Shown in pieces: positions 1 to 13,596 of a stretch of DNA of 64,000 nt. This DNA is from Phytoseiulus persimilis. Taxonomy: Eukaryota; Arthropoda; Arachnida; Mesostigmata; Phytoseiidae. Where the stretch lies: the NCBI GenBank assembly GCA_037576195.1, contig CM075103.1, positions 37,957,250 through 38,021,249 on the forward strand, given 5' to 3'. The position numbers and the translations under genes are program-made. The notes under the pieces are model-generated. The model did not search any database, was not told where the DNA came from, and saw nothing but the letters and a program-made list of their open reading frames with translations. The first letter of the stretch is position 1. Every line of letters begins with the position of its first letter.

Positions 1-3000
1 TTCGGTTTTGTGTGCCCCGTTGAACGCCGGCTCAACCAAGAGCCGCTCTGACCGTTCCGACCGTCTGGGACTCGGTTACGCTCGATGTTCGGATCTTGAG
101 AGTGGAAGAGGTGGAGAGAGTTAGGACCACGTGGCGAAGGATTCGTTAGCGCTTTGCGGCAGTCACTGACGGTGAGTTTTGTCCCGGCCAGCTCCGCTAG
201 AGTGCTGTCGCCTGAAATGCACAGGAAGTCCAGAGGATCAGCTGACGAGTTGAAACCTCGGGGACATGTGCGAGGAGCCTCCTCTCAAAAGACGCTCCTT
301 TGTGGGCAGCCTCCTTACATGGAATGATGGCTTCGCAGACGAGACTCCCGTAGGGGCTCTGGCGAACTTTTTCTCGGGATTCTTTTGCTCGATGCCTTTC
401 ATTCCCAGCGTGGAAAAGTTCAAGATGTCTCGACTTCAGAACATTCCCAGACACGTTGGACCTGTCGCTGTTTCCACGAGCCTGGATCTTGTACCTACAA
501 ACAACGCGGAGGGAACGGCCCCTTCGTCTTCCTCGTCAGCCATACGTCCATACACGGTTCGGAGCGTGCGATCCGCGAAAATATTTGGCATCTTCCACAT
601 TTGTCTTGGATTCGGGTGATGGCGGAAAGGAACGCGTCCCGCTTCGCCATGAAGACATGATGAAATCATCTGGAAGCGAATGGTCGCTTCCGACTAACAG
701 CTGTGGAGGTTCGATTCGAACTCGAGTGTTTCTATGGTCGAATACTCGTAGCGGAAACTCGCGATCCCACCGCGTTCGGACGGTGGACGCGAACTAAACG
801 GATGGAGCCGCAGCTTGACAGCTTTGATCGCGGAACGTGCGCTGCTCGGGCGATCCGAAGCTACTTCGCGGATGCGACTCGGTCCGATGGACTTGAGGTC
901 ACACTTGAGAGGGAGACCGCTCTCTGATAATTATAAAACTCGAACCGCTGATCTGGTTGTAGAGAGGAAATCGTGGAGGGCTCTCCAAAGGAACATTCAT
1001 CGTCAGGATTGATCATTCGGCTGTGGTGCGAGTACCGGTCGACGTTCCGGTCGGTTCCGACTGTGGCGCGATCGCGAGCCCCGAACAGATGCTGTTGGTC
1101 GCGTGTGCTCCGGTCGAGAGCTCATTACAAAAAGAACGCGGCTATCGTCGCTCCGAGGGATCGGAACCGCCGGCTCTGTAGAGTTTCGCGTCTGCGTTGG
1201 GAGAGGAGGCTCTCGAAGGTCGTCGTAATTAGCGGCCACTCGACAAACTCGCTAAATCCTCGATAACAGCCATGACCACAGATGACCGCACAAAGCGGGG
1301 AAACCACACCGAGCGGAGGACACTATCGCAGACACATCCTGGTGATTGGAACCAGGAAAGCGAGCAATCGCTGCGGGGCTGTGGGACGGATCAGTTCATA
1401 CGACTTTTGACTCCGGTTCTCCGCAGAGATTATCGGGATTTGCGCCGACACCCCCGCGATTCCACCGTTGGTGCCGAACTCCAGAGTGAGCCTCTAGGAA
1501 GTTATTTTTGTGCCCACCTCCACGAAAATGTGTCGGGCTTTTTTGTTTCGTTCGGAATCCTCTCTCGGTTTTATGTGGAACCTCATTCGTATCCGGGGAG
1601 CATTGAGCGCGCCCGGAAAAGGTCACACGGAACCACTCCTGATCCAAATCGTCTCGTAGAATGAACTCCTCCCCGAAAATGGTCCGATCGTTCCATATCG
1701 AATGAGACTCATTGAGATCTCTCAAGAGTCGAGTCTCGCGAGTTCCGGAGTCTCTTTGCGGAGATGCTCTCGGGTCTATTTAGGGACACAGCGAGCCGTC
1801 TATCCGACAGCTCCGCGAGCAGAACGCCGAAGAGTCGCTGCGAAATGCTCTCGTCTGTGGCTTCATTTTCTCGCACGGCAAGCCTCATGGACGAATTGTT
1901 CGGAGCACACAACAGGGTCAGTTCTCGAAGCATCTCTGAGGTTCCGCGGTTTGAGTGCTTCGCCAACTCGAGCAATGCACAGCGTCGGAACACGCCACAC
2001 TGAGACTCCCGAGGCTTCCCGCTGTTGCTTCTCCAACCGGCATCGGGGAAGGCTGGAAAACTTTCCGCTGCGACTGTCGCTGAGGCCGAGAGGCACCTAC
2101 ATCGATGATTTCGAGCCCCTTTATCATGGGTCCCGGTTCGAGGAGTCCGCTCTGGCGAATATGTCTGTCCCACGGGAGCCGCTCTGCATCGTGGGAGCCG
2201 GAGGAGTTCTCTCTTCAATTCGTTCCTTGGTCTCATCGCCCGTACTGGATTCCAAGGAACAGACAAACCACTCCACGAAACTCGAAGAAGCTGAAAAAGC
2301 GGGGCAAAAACTCGAATTCCGCTCCAGTGTCTTCGTGATGCCCGGGGCGGAGCTTTGATTCGAGGCCTCATCATCCGACCGCTCCGGCGCGAAAGCTCCA
2401 GATCCGAGAACCAACGGGGAAACGCGGACTCGGCGTCCCACAATCCCATGTCTCGCAGGATCGAGTAGGAATCGGAACATTCCCCCTCCGACCCGTCCCA
2501 CCATTCGGTCTGTTATACGGAACAATGGGTCGGACAGAATCAACAGGGAACATTGTCAATTCTCTTCTTCCGGATATCTTTGAGAGGCATCTATCTCGTG
2601 CCGTTCGAGAAGCTCCTCACGGCGGAATCTGATCAAAGTTGCCGATAGCTGTACTCACAGATGATTTGATTCATTCATTTGATACGCTTTCAACTCATCT
2701 GCAGACGGACGCTCGGAAAGGGGAAGTCGTCAGAGTGGTTTTCTTAGTTGTTCCGAGGGAGCAGACAACTAAGCCTGGAATTTTCGCAGTTTTTGCAATC
2801 TATGAAAATCATCCAATGCTAAGTCGCGGAGAGTCCTCTTGGAGGGACCGAGGTTTCATGTTCGACATTCAACTTCGGATCCCGAGAATTCGAACCCGGA
2901 CAGCATCGGACGTGCTCTTTCCTCTTGAACGAGCTCCGTTCCATCCGCGAAGCTCCGTCGACATGGTTCGCTGAGATAACCTGACCTGAGTTCTGACGAA

Positions 3001-6000
3001 TCAGTCCTCACTCACGAATCAGACGCCTCTTTGACTCCGAGTGCGACTGATTAACCGAGTGAGGAACTCGATGCTCGCGCGATGAATACGAACGAATGAG
3101 ACCGGGTTGGAACATTGGAAGAAGAGTTTACGCCCTGGATCCCTGAAAGCAGGACATCATTCGTCTGAGAGCCCCAGACCGATCCTTGGCCGGCTTGATG
3201 ACTGTGTAGCCTCCAGAAAAGAAGTTCATGACTCCGGAAACGAATGGGCCAGAGTTGGGATTCCATCTGTTTCTGATCCGTGGTCGTGTGGGTCGGTGGC
3301 CGCGCGGCTTGCCTGGCTCAGAATCAAGTTCGCACTCTGCGTCGGTTTCTCGCGAACATTCGTGGGCTCTAGAAATGTCGCATCTTTCGGCCGGCATCGG
3401 CCACTCGCTCAATCGTTCCTGCTTGAGCTCGAATGAACTTCGCATGGATATTTCTCGGAGCTGGGGGGACCCGTTTCCTGTCCATACGCACGAGCGCCAC
3501 AACAGCATCTCGCATTATAGTAAAAGCATCAAAGGCTCCTTTGATACCCGATGGATCAGAAATCGGATCACGTATAACTGCATTCACAGCCAGTCAGCCG
3601 CCCGATTGGTACTCAGGTCTCGCGCTCGAATTCATTGTTGTGCTCGCAACAGCGGATAATGATCATTCATCAAAATGATAATCGAGAGCGAGGAGAAATG
3701 AACGGCAGCCGATATCATCCTCCAACATCGGGGTGAGGGGCGTCTCAGTCTAGTTTACTGTTTAACCGTCGCGATGGTTATCGAGATTGACTCCGCCAGA
3801 TACGGGAACATTCACCACGTCTCGAGCCACAACAAGCCCCCGCTCTCGAACCGGAAGGGTCTCTCCTCGATTGATTTCCTCGGGGCCCGGACTCGCCCAG
3901 TTCTGTGCGAAGTCCGTAGCGTTGAAGCGCTCCGTCAGACTTCGGATCTCGGAGGCAATGGAAGGCGTGCACGCAATGTCTGCGAGAGATCATCGAATTC
4001 CCGTCGCGACAGAGATTATCAAGCACCCGACATGATCTATCAGGTGGAATTTCGAATTGGTCGCGCCCGCAGTCGAGCACGGCGGTGAACAGAGTCATGA
4101 GCTAGACTGGAGATTTCGAAATCCGATTTCGGGGGGTAAGGTGGACGGCAACGAATCAGTACTGTGCGTTGCTCCGCATCCTGCCAAAGTTCTCGGCATG
4201 TTTCACTCGGGTCAGTGAATATTCGCAGCCATTGGGATTGGCATTCTTCCGAGTTGGCGAAAACTTTGCAGGGTCGGTCGCGAGCGTCGGTTGTGCACTT
4301 TTCCACGGGTCTGCTCCGACTTCGGCAGAAGAAGTCGTTGCCCCATGAACTCACTCGGTCAACCGACGTCTAAGAATGCATCCGCCGGAGTCAGGGCGGG
4401 GAAGGCTCGAGTTCCTAGTGCGGACAAAACCTCAAGTCTCGATCAGCCTATTGGGCCTCGGCCCAAATGGCTCACTGACTTGAAACAGCTCAAGGCTTCG
4501 GTAGGGTGATCGGCGTACAGTTCCCAAACAGCGTTTCATCGATGGATCGAAGCGATATCTCCACCCCTTGCCCCCGGTCATTGCCGTTGCCGTCGGGAGT
4601 CAACAAAGTACGATTCTCGTCGGAAACATCCAAATACGCTGTCAAGTCCGGAAACTTTCTCCCACAGATCCTCCAGTTGAAGCCGAGACCCTGACAGGGA
4701 GACTCTCTCTCTCCCTTCCCCTCTCTCGAGACGGAGCTAACGGTGTTATTTCAACTAGCCACCCAGTCTAGCCCCGATATAATCTCATTACGAAAGTCTT
4801 TTTCCTTCCATCCCTGTGGGATACCGAGCACTGAGGCTGCCTACTAAACACGGCAACGAATTAGTTTGACTCACAGGTCCTTCGCGGACCCAGCAGCGAA
4901 CAGCTGACAACGGATTTTCTCTTCAGAACGCTCTGAATCATCCGGAGGGAAAATCCCGGCTCAAAAATCCCTGGAAGGAGATACATACATTCACCCAACC
5001 GTCTTCCATAGGATGCCGATTGCGCCTGAAGCTACTCCGCAGCTTTCTGAAATTCGAGAACCCTCCTGCACAGCTTTTGTGTCAGTCGACTTTATTGCTC
5101 GAAGCTGTAACACTCAGAAGCTGCGATGGAACATTGTTCTCAACAGTGACGCGTACGAAAACATGTGCATCGAACCGTTTGTAAGCCATGCCGCGCTATG
5201 AGCCAGCCTTACATTCGTGCGAGGGCAGACCTCCATTTCATTTGGGCACGAACGGAGTAAAAACAAAGGAACTTTGGGGAGGGGGGTGGGGAGGGCGGTG
5301 TCCTCCGGAACTACGTCCTCGAGGCCGCCTCCGCCGTTTTTCTCATTTCACCACTGCTGGAGCCTTGCCGAGGAGCGGAGCTTATGCGAGAGCCCAATGT
5401 TGCGAGCAAGTGAGAACGGTCACTCCGTCCGCGAAAATCTCTATTAGGATTCTACAACTTGTTGCTCTCGAGGAGAGCGCTTCGCGCAACGCTCCGAATC
5501 GCTTGGAAGTTTAGCAGCTGGAGGAGCCTCATTGAGTGACTCATATTGGGTGCTCACGCTTTGAGGCCTCCCACCGATCTCTGTCCTCAGAGCCAAACAG
5601 GTCACCACGTGTCGGGGGAAAGTCGAACGTTGCCTCATTCGTTCACAGAAAGAATGCATTCATATGTGATGATCCGAACTCATCCTCCTAACTTTGTCTC
5701 TCTGCTCGGAAAATGATCAGATGGGGATCAGCGGGAAGTGGAGTGCTGACGTTTTGATGGAGGACCGGTGACTCACATCGGAAGAATGCAGCGATGCCTG
5801 TGCGAGGGACGAGTCACCGACCATCGGTTCTGTTGTGGAATCAGGGCAGGAAAACTCTCGTATCGGCTGCTCGGAGTCGAAATCAAGCTTCAAGCGCATC
5901 GCGGAGATCGATGAGGAGAACCGTGGTGAGATGCTACGGAAGCTCAAGCAAATAAATATCGTGGCGATCGCATGATTGTGGTTGATCGTTTGAAGACGAG

Positions 6001-6567
6001 CGTGAGCAGAGACTTCTCTGGAGGCATTCACAGTGTTGTTGCCAGAGTGGGCCGCGAGATGCTGGGAATATGACCCGTATCGCATTCGGTTCCATTTCCA
6101 GAAAGGATCATCAGTATTTATGGCTGAAGCCCGATGACGTTGGCATCTCCGTAGCATGAGCTCCTCGACAGTTCTCCTGTTTCGTGGACTTTTGTACCAC
6201 TCACATCAGCGGATTCCCGTGTGTATACTCAATCGAAGACTCAACTTCAAACGGTTGGTATTATTCTTTGAGGAAGAAAGAAAAACTGCTTTCAAGCATT
6301 CATGCAGGTTCACCTTGTCCGGAAAACTGACGGAGCTGTGGCATGAAACATCGAGGTTGAGCAGAACCTTCCTCTGATGTGGGGTACACGTCTCCGAATG
6401 CAACGACATCTATTTCACCGGAGATCATCGATTTCCAGCCGAACCGTCCTGAACTGCAAAATAACAGCGGTCAATCACATGGGGGCACCGGGTTGATTCA
6501 CACCGGAAATACGAGTAAAATTAATTGCAGTTCTATGCGGTTCTCAACCGCAAAACTGCAATCCTCA
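1..6567. other. No recognised gene; coding-like patches only
   Basis: No domain, RNA gene or mobile element is recognised. Both strands are open around 1700-2450. The + strand reads plausibly near 2092-2358 (begins YIDDFEPLYHG) after a frame change from 1764-2095. Another + frame is open from 2634 to 2974. Pyrimidine-rich sequence occurs at 4698-4730. A purine/G-rich patch lies at 5275-5295. These are noted, not called. Confidence 0.3.
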
Positions 6568-6745
6568 GTTGCAGTTGACCCGGAACTGTATTTCTGAAAA
6601 CCGAAGTTTTTTGCAAGGCCTAGCTCCAAGAGCCTAGTGGCACTGGTGGCGATTTTTAGCTGCAGTGTACCGGAACCTGTTTTTTTTTTCTGAAAACCGC
6701 AGGTTTCTGCAAGGCCTAGCGACAGGGGCCTAGTGGGGAGCACTG
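6568..6745 (+). repeat. Two-unit tandem duplication, period about 96 bp
   Basis: Unit A (6568-6655) and unit B (6658-6745) share in order CCGGAAC, CTGAAAACCG, TTTGCAAGGCCTAG (TTCTGCAAGG in B) and GCCTAGTGG, then diverge. The distance is 90 bp at the first block and 96 bp after a T10 run that expanded in unit B (6680-6689). Upstream, CAGTTGCAGTTGACC and GCTGCAGTGTACC also correspond. Function unknown; likely a diverged tandem repeat or part of an interspersed repeat. Confidence 0.8.
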
Positions 6746-9700
6746 CTCGAGCGTCCGACACTTCGTATTGACACTATTCCTGTGGAGTACGAATCGGAAT
6801 TACCATGCAGGGTATCAGCTGAGCAAAGCGGATCCGATAGAGGTGATTTAGTTCGAGTGAAATGAGGCGAAATCCACGGGAAAATACGGGAAGACCGCTC
6901 GAGAGTCGATTCCGGAGGTCACCACCGGGAAGTGCAAGAGCAAAGCCGGGGAAGGGGCGAGGGGAGAAGCGGAGAGCACGCGGCTCGAGTCGTTACTATT
7001 GATTCGGAATTTATTTGAACGCATCATTTTGATTGCATCAAATTATGCTCACCGTGAGTTCAATGAACATCATCAGGGGTCGAGGTAGTGACTTCATGTA
7101 GATAGCCTCGTCCCCATTCAGGAGATTCCGTCGGGACCAGTTCGTGCAGCCTCGTCTTGGAACGTCCTCGTTAATGAGGAAGGCTGGCTTCTCTCGTGAT
7201 CTCCTGTCGAGGATCTGAGAACGAGTGTGTTGAGAGCAGTCCTTGTTCAATCTTTGGGCTCGAGAAGACCCCCGTCTATAAACAGCTCCCCGCCGTCTCA
7301 ACTCCGTTTCCTTCCTGTACTCTCCCCCGGAAAACGCTCTCATACAATGGTAATGGCCAAGTCGTTGAAAGAAAAGTTCGTACTGCCTGCCGACGTTGCT
7401 GCGTCAAATTCCTCGCTTGGCCCTGCGTTCCCCGTCGATCTTCGTCCGTCGATCAGCTGATCGGCCAAAAGGCCATTCCCCTGGTTCAGGAGATTCTCAA
7501 TCTATACTCATAGGAACGCATGTAAGTCGTCTCACTTCGGAGTTGTCAGGGAAGAACCGCTGCATCGCAATCACAGGGAGAAATGGCGACGCGGGTGCCA
7601 CAACCTGGCGGATCTCTCGGGGAGATTGGATGGTGACATCGAAGTATAACTGTCATCGGTCCCATTCCGGAACCGAGGCCCGTCTTGACGCCTTCGACGT
7701 TTCGCAAGAAAAAGCGGGTCGTCGGTTCAGCTCAAAGAAATCGGTGGAGTCAACCGGCGGGAAGAACGCATGCAGGAACGCAGGCGCAGCATATGGAAGG
7801 GCGCAAATCCTCGCGACGTGCGCGCATCGGACGGTGCACCATCAGTCGGAATGTGTTTGATTGATGGTGCTGTAGGCTGACACGCTGAGCTCGGAGCTCG
7901 TAGGAGTTCGGATGAGGCGACCGCTCCAAAATCGAGCTTGGGCGTTCCAAGAAGCCGGCCGTAACGACAAACCGAAGAGAATGTTTGAACATGATACCAG
8001 ACAGTTTGTAACCTGACACGCGACATACGGTTCTTTACCAAGATCTATGTGGCAACTGCTCCTTCCCTGATCCCGGAGATGGTTGACAACACCACTCCGA
8101 AACAGTGGCCGAGTATGGTGGCAGCACGGAGCCACCTGGAGGACCATTTTTTTCGCCGTCTCAGTCGAGGTTTCAGCTCGGCAGAAATGGGAAGGGAAAG
8201 CATTTCCGAGATATTCGAGCTCTTCCCCGGGTGACATCCTTCTTGGAAATGCCTCTGCTTCCGTAAACGCTTGGTGTATCGTGCGGGCCATTCCAGACTA
8301 GACAGGGTATCAGGACTCTCACCTCATGACATGCAATGATAACGCCTTGCTGGGCCGCCTGAATCATTCTTCCCAGAGAATAATCAGAGGGAATCGGCGT
8401 GATTCCTGGAGAATATCAGGAACGATGGTGTTATCGACCAAGAATCAGGTTGAGGCGAGAGAATCCTGACGCTTGCCGTCGAATTTCGTTGTGTAACTAC
8501 TGCTGCATTTAACTCTCTCCTCGATGTTACGGAACTAGTCGATTCCTGCGTCGAACACCGGGAACGATGCCTTCCATTTCTCCCACTCGCTGAAATGGGT
8601 TCATGTCATGCCATTCTGTGATGGGATGCATTGCATGGGCTGTTGACACACGCTTTTGGTGTTCCTGGGAGCCTGGTGCCCAATGAACAGGCCTGCAGAG
8701 ATGTAAGTTCCTAGAAGGCTCGCGGGCTCCCCTCCGGAACATCGAAATCCTCATTCTCCGCTGGGCCAATCGCAAATCGCTCGTGAAACTCGTCGGAGGA
8801 AAATTGGGTCGCAGTCACAATTTCACCACGTACTGGAACGGATCACTTTGATAAGTTCTCTAGAGAATAGTGAAGAACCACTTCGCCGATTCGTTAGGCT
8901 CGCTAGTCGTGCTCAGTCCGAGTTCGTCGCAGCGGGCCACGAAGCCGCCATACTGCAGAGTTTTCGAATTCGGTAGTCTGTCGGCGGCCAATCGGTTTCT
9001 GGCGGGGAACCGACTAGGTATTCAGCAGGACAGCTGCTGTTTACGATTCACGGAGCTTTTCCGACGATGATGTGACAACGCGATGGTCGGACGCGTGAAA
9101 ATATGCAAGGACATTGTAGAATTGTGACGAAGGCGCTACCATCGTCATGGAGCGCGTGAACTGCGGAAACCGATGTTATAGGAATCTACGAAAACGGAAC
9201 TCCAGCCATTTGAATCAGCCGGAACATTGGGGGAGATCGTGGCGGGTTCGAAGAACCATGGGCAGATATCGATCAGTAGGGCCGCTCGGGTTGACGTCTC
9301 GGAAGATGCCACCTCTGAATGTCGATGAACCAGTGAATCTAGAATGATTCTAGCCCCCAGGTTCACGTGGTGGATTCGTCGAGGAGGTTGTGCGCTTCTG
9401 TACTCATTGTACCCTCGAATCCGTCCAGAACCAGGAAGCAGTGAGTTCCGGAATCAAGCGGGTGAAAATCTCAGATTGGAGCCCCGCCGTAGAGTCAGCA
9501 TTGGTCGGAAAGGAGGGGTGGGAGCCAGAGAATAGGGGGAGCCTGAGAAATTCATGCCGAGTGACTCAGTACAGCTGCCAACGCAAGATGGGCTCTAGGG
9601 AGGACTTCTATGGAAATGGAAACAACTTTTGTGGCGGAAAATACTGCGTCGGACAGAGAATCGGCCGCAACCATTCACTTAAACGCAGATATTTGAAAGA

Positions 9701-10116
9701 TTGAAGATCAGAAAGATGGTCCGAGAGATACCTAGGAGCATGCAATGCAGGAATGCATGCAATGGGAGAGATTCGATTTGATTCATAACCTATTAGATCC
9801 TGAAAAAAACCATCCCGATTCATACGATGATCTGGCAGTTCCCCCTCACTTTAGAACAGTTCGCTATCGTCCGGAGAGTGTGATACTGGAATCCGCGACA
9901 ACGTCGTAGAGCGTGCTGCACGCGACCTCGCACGACCTTCGCTCACACTCCGGACACGGGAACGTTCTCAAGACGCGCGATTCGTCTGCGTCCCGAGCGA
10001 AAACTGTGACACACCCGCGTCGCAGGCTTGCGATAGATGTTGCTAAGAGAAGCCATAGAGCATGTCGTCGAGTTCCCTGGCAAGTTATTCATTGCGGCCG
10101 AGATGTCGAAAGGTAG
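6746..10116. other. No recognised gene
   Basis: A TATA-like TATAAAC at 7277-7283 lies 64 bp before ATG 7347, but the frame there is only 37 codons. GCATGCAATG occurs twice at 9738-9770. Otherwise mixed sequence with short frames on both strands. Confidence 0.3.
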
Positions 10117-10188
10117 TACGACTCTGTTTTATCCTCCGCTTCAGCGAGTGAGAATTGGTGCACCTCGTCGCCTGCAGTAGACTCCGAT

Positions 10189-10635
10189 ATGAGAGATACG
10201 AGACAAGGGGAAGCTGCTTTACCAGTTCTATGCAAGGTCGGCGTGTATCGCGTGATGCTTGCGAAGGCTGTGTTCCCGTTCGTCAAGTTTCGCTGTGAGC
10301 ATTCCCCATTTCCGCTAGCAACAGCTCAGCGACACGAACGCATCCACTCTGACTGCGAATCGTTCACTCAGGAGCCAAACATCCTCTTCACGGAACAAAA
10401 CTGCATCCAAGTCGCGGCTGAAGGCCATTCCAACGCAGGGAACAGGATTGCTCTTGCCCAGATAGTTGTCACGGATCCATCGGTGCCTGCCTCTGTTCTG
10501 TTCGAGCTGCCATCTGCTCTAACTGTATTCTCTGCTGATCTCCCGTCTCGAGACTCCTTTCTGGAAACCGTTTGTTCGGAGTATCTGCAAGCGCTAGGCG
10601 GCCCCGATGTCCTCCAAGATCATGCGGAAGCGTGA
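10189..10635 (+). CDS. Hypothetical protein or decayed exon, 148 codons
   Basis: Open from 10117 to TGA 10633-10635, with the first ATG at 10189. Of 148 residues from the ATG, 55 (37%) are V, A, D, E or G, i.e. G-starting codons, well above the quarter expected by chance and typical of coding DNA. The middle is polar (FTEQNCIQVAAEGHSNAGN) and the end has alternating hydrophobic residues. No signal peptide, membrane segment or domain is recognised. A CCTGCAG acceptor-like site ends at 10178. It may be an internal exon, a pseudogene or a chance frame; the coding bias favours one of the first two. Confidence 0.3.
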   Translation: MRDTRQGEAALPVLCKVGVYRVMLAKAVFPFVKFRCEHSPFPLATAQRHERIHSDCESFTQEPNILFTEQNCIQVAAEGHSNAGNRIALAQIVVTDPSVPASVLFELPSALTVFSADLPSRDSFLETVCSEYLQALGGPDVLQDHAEA

Positions 10636-13596
10636 CCCTGAAGTGGAGCCCCATCTTCTTCCTTTTCTGGTATGAAATTTCTGAGCTCAAACCATGCCTG
10701 ATCAGATGACGGAAAGAAGAAAGCATTCCGAAGGAAACAAAACCAAGCGTTGAACACGGAACTCCTCGAGCTTCCTCGGATAGGGAATGATACGGAACAA
10801 TTCGGATCTCCGTAATTTTTGAGACTCATACTTTGATTATAATTCTGGGTCCCTGTGACGTTGCTTTTGAACGGAATTGTCAGGCGTAACGTTTCACCTG
10901 CCAACACTCCATCTGCCCAGGATCTGTTGGCTTCAAGATGCGGACGCGAGCAGTTGGAACTTTGATCCTGTTTCGGAATACTAATCGCATCCGGGACTCT
11001 CCTCCTGTTGCCTCGAAAAAAAACCGCTTTCCTGAATGCAAGGTTGCGGGAGCTCTTCGAGATTGGATCGCGAGCGAGGTCAAAGGTCGGTGCGATTCCC
11101 CGCGAGAACAGCGTACCCGAAGAAATTACGTGATCCGTAGCCATCGAGATTCCAGCACCTCCGAGAGAAAAGAGGTTGCAGCAGAAATGAGTCGGCTGAT
11201 CTTCTGAGCGATTCCGCCCGCTTTGAGCACGGTCGCGATTTGAGCGAGGGCCCGGATTTAGTGAAAGCCAACAGTCGCTGTGCTTGGCTATCGATCCTTC
11301 TCGTTTATGATCACGACCACTAATTCGTTAACCCAGACCCGCAGGCTAGCTGGCCTCAGATGGAGGCAATGCCGGCGTATATATCCGGGAGGAACGAAGT
11401 GGAACAACTTTGAACCATAGCAGCTCCTAGTCCGCCGCTGGTCCCGCTTGATTCGGGTCTTCGCTCAAACCGAGACTCCGATCAGTTGTAGCGAGGCCGA
11501 CAAAGCACGAATCGCGAAACATGCGATCCAAAAGGTGATCCCGCCACAGATATGATCGATGTATAAGAACGAGGCGAATCAGCTGGAATCACCTCTGTTG
11601 CACGTGTAAGGGTCAAGATTAGACCGCCGCGCCGTAGAAGATCTGAAAACGACTGACCGTACGATTCTGATTCTGTGGAATCCCGCAAATTCGCGGTTTC
11701 CCGCCGCCGCGGATTATCGGGGCATGCCTCCGCTATGCCTAGATTTCCATGGAACTTGCGATGATTCATCTGATGCGCGGTCACGGAGCTTCAATTTGCG
11801 GATTTCGGGAGATTCCGTGAATCTTCAGGACAAGTGCCAGAATGCCCGTATAGTCAGAGAGAGATAGAGAAAAAGCGAGGGGGTTCCATTCTTCATGAAG
11901 AGAAAAAAACTTTATCAGCGCCTGTTGTGTGAGAGTATTGTAAGTGAACTACAAGGCTCGTTTCGCCTTTAACTCATTCGATTGAATCGGGTCTGAAAAG
12001 TAGAGGGATATCCTATTGTGGCATTTCCCTATCATGAGCTAGCATCTCTCTGGAGCGGTACTCCGCCCAGGAAGCTCGCGCTCACGATTTGTCTACAATG
12101 CCGTGAGGGTTTTTCGTAGCTCCAATCATTTGCAAGCTGCTGACGTGAGGAATGTTCGAAGCGAATTGACACATATATTACGAGACCACGAAACAGAATA
12201 TAAGTTTAGGCCAGTGAGTAGAGACGCAGAAATATTCTTCTAGTATCGGGACGAGAGCGCGAGATTATACTGTACCTGCATCGCTCACACGATCCGCCCA
12301 TGCAAAATTCCTCATGTGGAGCCCATGATTTGTTGCGGAATTCTGACGGCTCATCGCCTTTTCCCAGCAAACATGTCTCGCTGTGCACCAAAAAGCATTG
12401 ATCACAACAGCATAAATGCCTATTCCATCGTCAGCTACAGAATGCTCTGTACAGCATCCATGGACCCGTAAATGGATTTCGGTACTTCAGGATACCTCCT
12501 CGAACCCGAGGAACTGTTGCATTTGATCAGGGAAGTCTCCCTCAGCAACAACGCTGAACTCGCGTGGAAACTCATGGGTCTCTGCATCGCGATGGGTACA
12601 TTCATTTTGCGGAGAAAGCGTTACCGATTGCGGGAGCGCCACTGCGTGCGATCTCCGGAGTCTCTCCCGAAATAAATACTCTAGGACTCTGTCGACTCCG
12701 TCGCAACGATTTGTAGATGAAATCTCCATCGTGTCTCGAGAATCGCCAAGAGCAAGGTCTAACAAGCCGGGATATTGGATGGGGAACGCGGGTTCGCGTT
12801 CATATCAAACGCCTTGGTCTCACTTTTCGGAATCAATGAATAATCTTCCCAACTCGAAATATTATCGAACAAATATTTTCATACGGGGGTCCCCAAGAAT
12901 CGATGTCATTGTTTCCGAAGCTGTTCGAGCAGCTCGCCGTACTCGATGTTCTGCTTTAACATCGTGGTGTCGTGATGCTCCTAATGCCCACCATTATCGT
13001 TTATTGGTCGGCATTTATGGAGAAAAACAGCTTCTCCCGTCGCAGCCTTCATTCATCGATTGTCATTCCACGTCTCTCAGTCAAAACTGCATCGGAAAAA
13101 GTGAGGAGGGCGCTCAACATAGAGGCACGACGACGTGAGCGGATGCATGTACATCGTCGTCGAGGCAGAACGTTACATGTATACCTTCGCTTGAAAAGCG
13201 GATAGATAACGAAATATCTGAGCAGAACGCGATAAATGGGCCATGAAACAAGGCAGAACCCGATTTTCTAATCCTGAATGTGTGCTGCGGGGGCAAGCCG
13301 CAAACAAGCCGACTATCCCACCCGGGGAAGAGCCGACGGAAGAACAAAAATGAACGATGCCTGTGCAGTATGTGTTTGGACACGTGGAACCCAGCTCCAA
13401 TATTTTTGGGATGCCGCTATTGTCGTTGCGTATCACAACTTCCGAGAGTCAACTGATTGGTTCGGGGAAACGGGGCGCGAGCCCCAGAGTGCGAAAGCAC
13501 TGAATCGCAGCTTATAGATTCATTTCTCAATTTGTATTTCGGATGCGCGGAGAACTGTCTCGTGGGCCTCGACGAGATCTCTGTGCAAGAAGTTAG
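10636..13596. other. No recognised gene apart from the small frame at 12472
   Basis: Frames of 90-175 codons are open on both strands around 10620-11210 with Arg/Ser-rich translations, typical of chance. A + frame over 12690-13138 is open but competes with two other readings. No repeat or RNA gene is seen. Confidence 0.3.
12472..12675 (+). CDS. Small hypothetical open frame, 67 codons
   Basis: ATG 12472 directly follows an in-frame TAA, so this start bounds the frame; it ends at TAA 12673-12675. It begins MDFGTSGYLLEPEELLHLI, then a hydrophobic segment WKLMGLCIAMGTFIL followed by RRKRYRLRER. That would suit a single membrane helix with a basic cytoplasmic side. The minus strand is open over the same bases. 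No homolog is known to me. Confidence 0.15.
   Translation: MDFGTSGYLLEPEELLHLIREVSLSNNAELAWKLMGLCIAMGTFILRRKRYRLRERHCVRSPESLPK

Noticed and set aside
1709..2449. 246-codon open frame on the minus strand
   Set aside because: Arg/Ser-rich composition with the opposite strand also open for 218 codons. No domain, and most likely a result of base composition.
2855..2960. Possible tRNA on the minus strand (GGGTTCGAATTC B-box-like)
   Set aside because: The T-loop would have eight bases, no A box is found at the proper distance and no acceptor stem forms.
7347..7460. Small first exon after the TATA box at 7277
   Set aside because: Only 37 codons before TGA, with no clear GT donor in frame and no recognisable peptide; kept only as a note.
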